From Fimbriimonadaceae bacterium (GTDB lineage: Bacteria; Armatimonadota; Fimbriimonadia; Fimbriimonadales; Fimbriimonadaceae): a stretch of DNA of 64,000 nt. The notes below the pieces were generated by a model. That model was not told where the DNA came from and did no database searches. It saw only the letters and a list, made by a program, of their open reading frames with translations. The DNA lies in NCBI GenBank assembly GCA_023957775.1, contig JAMLGR010000009.1, positions 1 through 64,000 of the forward strand. The letters are read 5' to 3'. Made by a program: the position numbers and the translations under genes. Below are positions 39,004-46,047 of this stretch, in pieces (within the stretch, counting starts at the first letter, position 1; the number at the start of each line of letters is the position of its first letter).

Positions 39004-39996
39004 CTAGCCGTTTGTTGGGAAGCCCTCGGGCTTGGGGATGTTCTCCATCAGTTTCGCCACCCCCTGCATGGGGGTCAACTGCCCGTGGATCACAAGGTGG
39101 ATCGTCTCGAAAATCGGAGTCTCCACCGCGTGCCGGCGCCCCAACAGCACGGCCGCGGCGCTGGTGGGTACGCCCTCGGCCACCTGGCCGATCGCCTCGA
39201 GCGCGTCGGCCAACGAACGCCCCTCGCCCAACGACCGACCCACCCGGTAGTTCCGCGACAGGCTGCTGGCCGCGGTGGCGAACAGGTCGCCGACCCCCGC
39301 CACCCCCATGAACGTCTCCACGCGCGCACCCATCGCCACCCCCAGCCGCGTCATCTCGCGCAGCCCACGCGCGAGCAAGGCGCCCTTCGTGTTGTCCCCG
39401 AACCCCAGACCGTCCGAAATGCCCGCGCCGATCGCCAGCACGTTCTTCAGCGCGCCCGCCAGCTCCACGCCGCGCACGTCGTCGCTCAGATACACCCGGA
39501 ACGTGCCGCAGTTGAACAGCAGCGCGACCTCGCGCGCCGACTCCAAGCTCCGCGCCGCCGCCACCGCGACCGTGGGGATCTTGCGCGCGACCTCCACCGC
39601 CAGGTTCGGACCGCTCAGCACCGCAACGTCCGCGTCGGGACGCACCTCGGCGGCCACCTCGGCCGCCAGCTTGGCCGAGCCCGGCTCCAACCCCTTGCTC
39701 ACCAGAATCGCGCGCGGCGCCGCGCCCGTCAAAAACGGCATCACCTCGCGCACCGCATTCGAAGGAACCGCTACGATCCACACCCCGCATTCCGGCAACG
39801 GCTCGCCGTCCCACGCGACCTCCAACCCGTCGGGGAACGCGAACCCGGGCAAATAGCGCAGGTTCTCGCGCGCCTGCCTCATCGCCTCGACTTCGTCGCG
39901 CTCGCGGCCCGCCAGCCGCACGGGGTGGCCGTTGCGCGCCAGCAAGATCGCCAGCGCCGTGCCCCAACTGCCGGCGCCTAGAACCGTGACCGTCAT
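39004..39996 (-). CDS. gpsA: NAD(P)-dependent glycerol-3-phosphate dehydrogenase
   Basis: A 330-residue cytosolic enzyme that makes sn-glycerol 3-phosphate from dihydroxyacetone phosphate for phospholipid synthesis. The N-terminal Rossmann motif is GAGSWGTALA (7-16). The substrate and catalytic region includes VSKGLEP, LSGPNLAVEVA, GALKNVLAIGAGISDGLGFG (catalytic Lys) and NTKGALLARGLREM. Length is normal. Start ATG 39996 lies 6 nt after TAATCT. Confidence 0.96.
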   Translation of the reverse strand: MTVTVLGAGSWGTALAILLARNGHPVRLAGRERDEVEAMRQARENLRYLPGFAFPDGLEVAWDGEPLPECGVWIVAVPSNAVREVMPFLTGAAPRAILVSKGLEPGSAKLAAEVAAEVRPDADVAVLSGPNLAVEVARKIPTVAVAAARSLESAREVALLFNCGTFRVYLSDDVRGVELAGALKNVLAIGAGISDGLGFGDNTKGALLARGLREMTRLGVAMGARVETFMGVAGVGDLFATAASSLSRNYRVGRSLGEGRSLADALEAIGQVAEGVPTSAAAVLLGRRHAVETPIFETIHLVIHGQLTPMQGVAKLMENIPKPEGFPTNG

Positions 39997-40002
39997 GCAG
40001 GC

Positions 40003-40008
40003 AGATTA
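40003..40008 (-). promoter_or_regulatory. -10 TAATCT of gpsA
   Basis: TAATCT ends 6 nt before ATG 39996. Confidence 0.55.
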
Positions 40009-40060
40009 CTCTGGCATTGAGGCACAGAAGGGATTGGCACGCAAAGGACGCTAAGGGCCG

Positions 40061-41953
40061 CTAGGGGAAGCTCTTGGAAGAGGCGCGGTGGCGCTGTGGC
40101 GGTGGTTTGACTTCCGGCATCGGTGCGTTGGGGTCGGGCGGGGTTTTGAGGTCCTTCGCCAACGCCGGGTCGAACATCTCCGCGATCGCCAGGGCTCGCT
40201 TCTGGTTCGGACCGTCCCCCCACGCGAGCTGCACCAGCCCATCCAGGCCGCCCGCCTCGAGCATCCGCGCCCGCGCAGCCACCGGAACCCCTTTCTCCAA
40301 GAACTCCAGCCCCGCGGCCTGGACGTCCGCGTTCGATGCGTGGCACAGCGACGTCGCGACGTGCGCGGCATGGGGCACGTACCACTCCTGGCCCCCCGGC
40401 TCGAACAACGGCGCGAACGCCCCCACGTTTTTGCGCACCCACGCCGCCAACCCCTTCGCATCGTGGCGCGTCAACCCGTCCACGAGCCACTCGATCTGCC
40501 CCGCCTCCGCGGCGTGCGCGAGGAGCAGCTTCGGATCCCATACCCCCTTGTACTTCGCTTCGTCGAGCGGAACGCCGTATAGGTGTGCAAGCTCGTAGAT
40601 ACCCACGAGATAGTGCGACGTGCTCACCCCGATTCCGAGCCGCTCGTTGATCTGGTCGATCGAGGCGCCGTCGCGGTACGCCCACAGCTGTGCCTGATTC
40701 CAGGGTCCGCGGAAGCGCTGCTGCGAAATGGCGAATCCGAGGTCGAGGATCGTCGGGTCCGTGGTCGCGACCAGCGAATAGCCCACCTTCCCGTCGGGCT
40801 GCTTCTTCGCCATGTCGAGGCACGCCATGTACCCTTCGACCGCATCAACAACGGAGGGGCCGTGGCGGACGATGATCTCGGCGGTCGAGTTGGGCGGAAT
40901 GTCCCATTGGAGGAAGTCGAGGTTCACCATGCTCTGGAATCCTCCGCTGTCGGGCTTGAACGTTGTTCCCGGCAGGAGGCCCATGCTGACGAGTTGCCCC
41001 GTCGCGTTGGTGGTCTCGAGGCTGAAGTTGTTGAGATCCTTCGCCTGGATACGGGTCGTGACACCGAACTTCGATGCGTCACCACCGGGAACCGCACAGT
41101 ACTTCCCATCGCCCTCGTTGTCGATCACCAGACCCCCGACCTTGTAGCCCTTCCCCGGTTGGGGATTGGGAAGCATCATGCCGTGCGTCCAGGTGCCCGT
41201 GGGATTGGGAATCAGAAGACCTTTCGTATCGATGGCCCGTCTCTGCTCCGGCACGATCTGGCATGCGCAGCTCTCCACGGGATCCTCCTCGTGAAAGGCC
41301 TGATGCGGGATCTTGATCGTGCCCACGAGCGATGTGGCGTTGGCCAGCAGACGACCGTCCTTCACCACCGAGTAGGCGCAAAACAGCGAATAGAGACTGT
41401 AGTGGAACGTCCGCGACTGCGAGGAGCAAGGTTTGTCGTTCCAGTGTCCGCTCTTGTAGGTGTAGGTGTATTCCGACACGTGGTCTTGGATCGGCTTCAT
41501 CGCCGCGTCGCGGACCTGGTTGGCCAAAGGGCCGGCTTGCGAGGCTCTCCCCCCGGCCTTGGCGATCTCCTTCGCCACCCCGGCTTCCCAAGAGGGGGCG
41601 CCACCCCCGGGTGCCGTCTCGAACTCGAACTCGGGCGTGAACGTGTGCTGGTGCAGCGCCGTGCAGGCCGAGTCGCACGTCGTGTCGCATTGCTGGTGCG
41701 AGAGGTGCTTCTTGCCGTTGCAAGCGAGCACGCACGTCGCCTTGAACGGGTACTCGCCGCTCGTCACGTGCGCCCAATAGGAGTGCGTCGTGACCGTAAT
41801 CCCGCCACCCACATATCGCCGCCCCTCCACCGAGTCGGAAGGAACGTCCTTGTGCGGGATGTTGTCGGGCGCGCCGGTCTTGGTCCGCCCCTGCATGGAG
41901 ATGTTCCCTGGCGCGCTGGCGATGGACAGGGCGAGGATCGCGGAAATCCACAT
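40061..41953 (-). CDS. hypothetical exported protein with a Cys cluster
   Basis: A 630-residue protein I cannot place in a family. The N-terminus (MWISAILALSIASAPG) is a short signal peptide. Residues about 70-95 contain six close Cys (CVLACNG ... QCDTTCDSAC), probably disulfide-bonded. Another CACQ is near residue 230. The second half is helical, with repeat-like segments (LLLAHAAEAGQIEWLVDGL, HAAHVATSLCHASNADVQAA, GLEFLEKGVPVAARARMLEA) that look like HEAT or armadillo helices. The Pro/Lys-rich tail is disordered. The start is fixed by TATACT 6 nt upstream. Confidence 0.75.
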   Translation of the reverse strand: MWISAILALSIASAPGNISMQGRTKTGAPDNIPHKDVPSDSVEGRRYVGGGITVTTHSYWAHVTSGEYPFKATCVLACNGKKHLSHQQCDTTCDSACTALHQHTFTPEFEFETAPGGGAPSWEAGVAKEIAKAGGRASQAGPLANQVRDAAMKPIQDHVSEYTYTYKSGHWNDKPCSSQSRTFHYSLYSLFCAYSVVKDGRLLANATSLVGTIKIPHQAFHEEDPVESCACQIVPEQRRAIDTKGLLIPNPTGTWTHGMMLPNPQPGKGYKVGGLVIDNEGDGKYCAVPGGDASKFGVTTRIQAKDLNNFSLETTNATGQLVSMGLLPGTTFKPDSGGFQSMVNLDFLQWDIPPNSTAEIIVRHGPSVVDAVEGYMACLDMAKKQPDGKVGYSLVATTDPTILDLGFAISQQRFRGPWNQAQLWAYRDGASIDQINERLGIGVSTSHYLVGIYELAHLYGVPLDEAKYKGVWDPKLLLAHAAEAGQIEWLVDGLTRHDAKGLAAWVRKNVGAFAPLFEPGGQEWYVPHAAHVATSLCHASNADVQAAGLEFLEKGVPVAARARMLEAGGLDGLVQLAWGDGPNQKRALAIAEMFDPALAKDLKTPPDPNAPMPEVKPPPQRHRASSKSFP

Positions 41954-41959
41954 GCGGAC

Positions 41960-41965
41960 AGTATA
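41960..41965 (-). promoter_or_regulatory. -10 TATACT, leaderless start
   Basis: TATACT ends 6 nt before ATG 41953. Confidence 0.6.
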
Positions 41966-42135
41966 AGTAACTGCCACGTTGCATGCAATGGACGGTAGGG
42001 GGCGTGTTGCACGCAAGGAACGCGAAGGGCGCAAAGGAAGGTTCGTCCGCCGTCATCCCGAGCGGCCGCCACCCAAGTCATCCCGACCAAGCCCACCAGG
42101 CATTCCTGCCAGTTGGCCTTCCGGTCCCGACGTCG

Positions 42136-42141
42136 CATACT
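42136..42141 (+). promoter_or_regulatory. -10-like CATACT, leaderless start
   Basis: CATACT ends 6 nt before GTG 42148. Confidence 0.45.
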
Positions 42142-42147
42142 GGTAGG

Positions 42148-42894
42148 GTGAATCGTTTGCTTCTCGCCAGCCTTGCCCTGCTCCCCGCCGCCGCGGGAGC
42201 GAACGTCCTTTACGACGGCTCCTCCGGCGTCCTGCCCGACGACGCTTCGTGGGGGTGGAGCTATGCGGCGACCGGCGGGAGCGCTTCGACGGGCGGCGGA
42301 ATGGCGAACCTCGACACCACGGCGAACGACCTCTTCGCCGCAGGTTGGGGACGCACCGCACCGTTCAGCCTCGATGCGAGCACCGGCTTCACCGTCCGCT
42401 TCGACATCCAAATCCAAGCGGAAACCCATAGCGCGGCAAGCGCGGACAAGAACGGCGACGGCCTCGCGGACCGGGCCGGTTTCAGCATCATCGTCCTGGG
42501 GAGCGACGCCAAGGGGGTCGAGCTGGGATTCTGGCAGGACGAGGTTTGGGCCCAGCAGGAGACGCCCCTGTTCATCCACTCGCCGTCCAGCGAACGCGCG
42601 TTCCTCGACACCACGAGCCTCACGCGATACGACCTCACCATGGTCGGCAACGCGTTCGAGCTGAAGGCCAACGGGACAACGATCATGAACGGCACCCGGA
42701 AGGACTACTCCGCGTTCACCGGGTTCCCGGACCCTTACGAAACCCCCGACTTCCTGTTCTTCGGCGACAACACCACTTCGGCCTCGGGCCGAGCGGGCGT
42801 TTCTTGGGTCGAAGCCAACCCAGTTCCCGAACCCGCCACCCTGGCGGTTCTGGCGATGGGCGCCCTCGCCCTTCGTCCGCGCCGCCGACGGTGA
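42148..42894 (+). CDS. PEP-CTERM sorted exported protein
   Basis: 248 residues. Signal peptide VNRLLLASLALLPAAAGA, a concanavalin-like beta domain (GFTVRFDIQIQ, ... GFSIIVLGSDAKGVELGFW), and the sorting tail VPEPATLAVLAMGALALRPR followed by a basic end. PEP-CTERM proteins are processed by exosortase and usually end up in the extracellular matrix. No exosortase gene is in this window. The domain resembles secreted lectin-like folds; ligand unknown. GTG 42148 follows CATACT by 6 nt. Confidence 0.85.
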   Translation: MNRLLLASLALLPAAAGANVLYDGSSGVLPDDASWGWSYAATGGSASTGGGMANLDTTANDLFAAGWGRTAPFSLDASTGFTVRFDIQIQAETHSAASADKNGDGLADRAGFSIIVLGSDAKGVELGFWQDEVWAQQETPLFIHSPSSERAFLDTTSLTRYDLTMVGNAFELKANGTTIMNGTRKDYSAFTGFPDPYETPDFLFFGDNTTSASGRAGVSWVEANPVPEPATLAVLAMGALALRPRRRR

Positions 42895-42902
42895 CGGGAC
42901 GG

Positions 42903-42908
42903 TATCGT
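42903..42908 (+). promoter_or_regulatory. -10 TATCGT of the DinB gene
   Basis: TATCGT ends 6 nt before ATG 42915. Confidence 0.5.
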
Positions 42909-42914
42909 CCTGAT

Positions 42915-43397
42915 ATGTCCGACTTCGCCGCATCCTGGACGCTTTCGCGCGGGCGCTTCAACGCCGAGCTCGAGGGCCTGTCCGCCGAACAGTTGAACTG
43001 GAGGCTCCACTCCAACGCCCTCACCATCGGCGAGATGGCGCTCCACGTGGCGGGTGTGGAGGTCTCATTTCTCTCGCAGTTGCTCGGGACGGCGCTCTCG
43101 CCCCTTCATGCGCGCATCAAGGCGGCGGCGACCGAGGGGGTCGTGAACGACCACCCCTTCCCCTTCGCGGCCGAAGAGATCACCCCGACGCTGGTCGCGG
43201 AGGCCCTGGCGGACGCCCGCGCGATGGTCGAGCCCGTAATCGGCAATCCGTCGGACGCGGTCCGCGCCAAGGAGATCGTGAGCGCGCTCGGACCGGTGAT
43301 CGACGGTACCGGCGCCTTGGCGCGCATCGCGTTCCACTCGGGCTACCACCAGGGGCAGGTGCACCTAATCCGCACCGCTCCCGGATTTCCGGCGTAG
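42915..43397 (+). CDS. DinB-family protein
   Basis: A 160-residue four-helix protein. LTIGEMALHVAGVEVSFLSQ and the C-terminal LARIAFHSGYHQGQVHLIRT carry three His in the usual DinB positions. It is the third DinB-fold gene of the window and stands alone. Substrate unknown. Confidence 0.85.
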   Translation: MSDFAASWTLSRGRFNAELEGLSAEQLNWRLHSNALTIGEMALHVAGVEVSFLSQLLGTALSPLHARIKAAATEGVVNDHPFPFAAEEITPTLVAEALADARAMVEPVIGNPSDAVRAKEIVSALGPVIDGTGALARIAFHSGYHQGQVHLIRTAPGFPA

Positions 43398-43468
43398 AAA
43401 CGGCTCGCGCTGGGCACACCCCTCGGCAGAAGCCGGACGCCTCCGTGTATGATTCTAGGGAACTCGCC

Positions 43469-44113
43469 ATGGATCGCAGGAAGACGCTTTCGGAACGCGA
43501 ACACCAACTGCTCGACCTTGCGGCGTCGGGACACACCGACACGCGCATCGCGCATCTTCTCGGGATCAGCGAGGCGACGGTCGCGACGTACTGGGGGCGC
43601 ATCCGGATCAAGCTGGGCCCCCTCAACCGCTCCGAACTCGTGGCGCGCTTCGTCCGCGAACAGTCTCAAGAGCTTGTGGATGAGCTGAAGCAGCGCAACC
43701 AGCAGCTTCTGACCGAGCTGCGCGAGCACAGCGCCCAGCCTCCAGTGGAGAACGACTCTTTCTACCGCGACCTGATCGAGCACGCTCCCGACGCCATCCT
43801 CATCGTGAACGAGCAAGGGGTCATCGAGACGGCCAACCGGGAGACCTGCCGCCTGTTCGGCTACGAGCTGGGTCAACTCGAGGGCCAGGATTTGACGGTG
43901 CTCATTCCCGATCGGTATCGCGAGGTCCACAAACGCCACCGGGAGGATTACACGTCGGGCGCGGATCGGAGGCGCATGGGCGAGCACCTCTCCACCGTGG
44001 GAAGGCACCGGCTGGGCCGCGAGTTTCGCATCGCAGCCACGCTGGCGCCCGCCGAATCGGCGGCGGGAATGCGCATCATGTGCATCATCCGCCCCGCCGG
44101 AGAAGCCCCTTAG
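43469..44113 (+). CDS. LuxR-type HTH protein with C-terminal PAS domain
   Basis: 214 residues. Residues 1-65 are a LuxR/FixJ DNA-binding domain (LSEREHQLLDLAASGHTDTR, IAHLLGISEATVATYWGRIR). A coiled coil follows (QELVDELKQRNQQLLTELRE), then a PAS domain (YRDLIEHAPDAILIVNEQGV ... FGYELGQLEGQDLTVLIPDR). HTH before PAS is the reverse of the common order. No kinase or receiver partner is adjacent. AGGG lies 8 nt before ATG 43469; GTG 43445 is an in-frame alternative. Confidence 0.85.
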   Translation: MDRRKTLSEREHQLLDLAASGHTDTRIAHLLGISEATVATYWGRIRIKLGPLNRSELVARFVREQSQELVDELKQRNQQLLTELREHSAQPPVENDSFYRDLIEHAPDAILIVNEQGVIETANRETCRLFGYELGQLEGQDLTVLIPDRYREVHKRHREDYTSGADRRRMGEHLSTVGRHRLGREFRIAATLAPAESAAGMRIMCIIRPAGEAP

Positions 44114-44126
44114 GCCCCCGTGACCG

Positions 44127-44147
44127 CACGCCCGACGAGCGGGCGTG
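44127..44147. repeat. REP-like palindrome, copy 3
   Basis: CACGCCCG (44127-44134), loop ACGAG, CGGGCGTG (44140-44147), followed by GCACCCG. It lies between the convergent genes ending at 44113 and 44288. Confidence 0.85.
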
Positions 44148-44209
44148 GCACCCGATACCCGACTCCCACTCCTGCCGCCGCTCCCAAGCCGCTCAAGGCC
44201 CACAAGAGG

Positions 44210-44247
44210 GCGGGCCGACCGTCTGGGGGGTTAGACGATCGGCCCGC
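44210..44247. terminator. strong bidirectional hairpin
   Basis: GCGGGCCGA (44210-44218) pairs perfectly with TCGGCCCGC (44239-44247), with an inner GTCT/AGAC stem. It probably terminates the convergent HTH-PAS and hsp20 transcripts. Confidence 0.7.
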
Positions 44248-44287
44248 AAGAGGTGCAATTGGCTTATGCGGGCGATGCCCGATTCGC

Positions 44288-44719
44288 CTAACCAAGTACC
44301 CGATCGGCTGAGCGGATCGACACCTTGCGGGGTCTGATCGCCTTCGCCTTCGGGACAACGACTGTGAGGATGCCGTTGTCGAACTTGGCTTCCACGTTCT
44401 CAGGGGTCAGGGGCTCGTCGAGCTTGAACGATCGCAGAAAAGCGCCATGGCCCCGCTCGAGACAGACGAACTCTTCCTTTCGCCCCTCGTCGCCGAACCC
44501 GCGCTCTCCGCGCACCGTCAGGAGGTCGCCCCGCACCTCAACCTCGACGTCTTGCTCTGTGAGCCCAGCGAGCTCGAACAAGAACGTCCATTCGCGATCA
44601 GTCTCGCGAACATCGATTGGAGGAATCCACCGCGGCGACGCCAACTCACCCAACCAACGCTCCCGCGCCTGACCGAAAAGGTCCGGGCTTGAAACGTCGG
44701 GGACGAACCGAGTCGTCAT
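44288..44719 (-). CDS. small heat-shock protein, Hsp20 family
   Basis: A 143-residue alpha-crystallin-domain chaperone that holds unfolding proteins. The domain spans about residues 33-133 and ends in the family signature FDNGILTVVVPK; IPPIDVRETDREWTFLFELA opens it. The C-terminal IxI-like anchor is weak (VSIRSA). GGGAGG lies 10 nt before ATG 44719. It is divergent from the universal stress gene, so the 190-bp gap may hold shared stress control; I saw no CIRCE element. Confidence 0.92.
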   Translation of the reverse strand: MTTRFVPDVSSPDLFGQARERWLGELASPRWIPPIDVRETDREWTFLFELAGLTEQDVEVEVRGDLLTVRGERGFGDEGRKEEFVCLERGHGAFLRSFKLDEPLTPENVEAKFDNGILTVVVPKAKAIRPRKVSIRSADRVLG

Positions 44720-44913
44720 GATGGCAAATCCTCCCTGGCCAAGCGAACTTGACTGACTTCAGTGTGGGGGCAGACCCCGGCTCCGGCAAGACACCCTTTC
44801 CCCGTCATTCATTCCGAGGACAGAATCCGGGTGCCGCATGTAGATGGTTTGGATGACAGGGAAGCGTCTACTGGAGCATCTGCCAGGTCGTCCGTACACT
44901 CATAGGAGTCGAC

Positions 44914-45825
44914 ATGCGCGTCATCCTAGCTACAGACGGAGCGATCGAGGCGGACCTCGCGGAAGCGGTCTGCTCAAAGTTGCCTCTGCCCCCCGGCAGC
45001 ATGGTCACCGTCGCGATGGCCGTGCACACCAGCGTGCCGATCGGGATCGGCCTGATCCCCGAAGCCACGCTGGCTGCCGACACCTGGATCGGCGAGAACC
45101 AGCGCATCCAGCGCATGGTCGCAGACCAGACGTTGCGGCGCGTCCACGAACGGATCGAGCAGCAGGGATTCCAAGCCGAAATGGCCCTGCTCGACGGAGA
45201 CCCTGCGGAGCAGATCGAGCGCTTGGCGCAGGAGAAGGACGCCTCGCTGGTCGTCGTGGGAAGCGGCGTCACGGGAAGCGTGACCGCCATGCTTCTGGGG
45301 AGCGTGTCGAGACACCTTGTGCTCCACTGCGGCGCCTCGGTGCTGGTGGGCAAGCACTTCCAAGAGGTGCCTCCCGAGGGTTCGTACCAGCGCATCGTCG
45401 AGAAGGAGCATCTCGACGCGTTGCTCGCCGTGGACGGATCGCCCGGTTCGGACATGGGGATCCAGAGCCTTGAGGCGTTCCCTGACCCGGTGTTTCGCAA
45501 GCTGTTTGTCCTCTGCGTGGACAATGTGCCGAGCTGGCCGATCGTGCGCGCCAGCGACCGAACGACGGGCGCCCAAGCCGTGGCCGAACTGGCCGCACAG
45601 CGCTTGCAGGGCTGCGCGGCCGAGGTGATCCCCATCACGTCGGCGGGACGCCCCTCGGCCGCCATCGCGCACGAGGCGAAAACGCACGATGTGGACCTGA
45701 TCGTTCTCGGCGCGAACCGCCACGGAACCATCGAACGGCTCCTCACGGGAAGCTGCGCGTACGAGACCGCCACTGCGGCCCCCTGCTCGGTGCTGATCGT
45801 GCGCGATGTGCTGCCCTTCGGATAG
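44914..45825 (+). CDS. tandem universal stress protein
   Basis: 303 residues with two UspA domains. Domain 1 ends in VVVGSGVTGSVTAMLLGSVS (G-x2-G-x9-G-S ATP-binding loop), and domain 2 in VLGANRHGTIERLLTGSCAY plus PCSVLIVRD. The fold binds ATP and is induced by stress. AGGAG stands 5 nt before ATG 44914, and TACACT lies 13 nt upstream of that site, so this gene is leadered, unlike many neighbours. Confidence 0.9.
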   Translation: MRVILATDGAIEADLAEAVCSKLPLPPGSMVTVAMAVHTSVPIGIGLIPEATLAADTWIGENQRIQRMVADQTLRRVHERIEQQGFQAEMALLDGDPAEQIERLAQEKDASLVVVGSGVTGSVTAMLLGSVSRHLVLHCGASVLVGKHFQEVPPEGSYQRIVEKEHLDALLAVDGSPGSDMGIQSLEAFPDPVFRKLFVLCVDNVPSWPIVRASDRTTGAQAVAELAAQRLQGCAAEVIPITSAGRPSAAIAHEAKTHDVDLIVLGANRHGTIERLLTGSCAYETATAAPCSVLIVRDVLPFG

Positions 45826-46047
45826 CGGGGGAACTCAAAAGTGCTCGCCGATAGCGGCCATCTTCGCGCCGCCGTCCGCGTATCCGATCGCGTTCGCCCC
45901 CTGGTTCCGGCCGGGATTGGGAAGCTGGGTGAGGTCGGGCAGTATAGGGCTCTAATCGAAATGTACAGGGTTTTGGCCGATTCGGAACCCACCGCCCGCC
46001 CCCGCACGGTAGATTTACGTAGCTCCTCGGGAGGGAGGCTTTTGCCC

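Noticed and set aside
44720-44913. CIRCE or HspR operator at the hsp20 / stress-protein divergent region
   Set aside because: No TTAGCACTC-type inverted repeat or similar operator could be found by eye.
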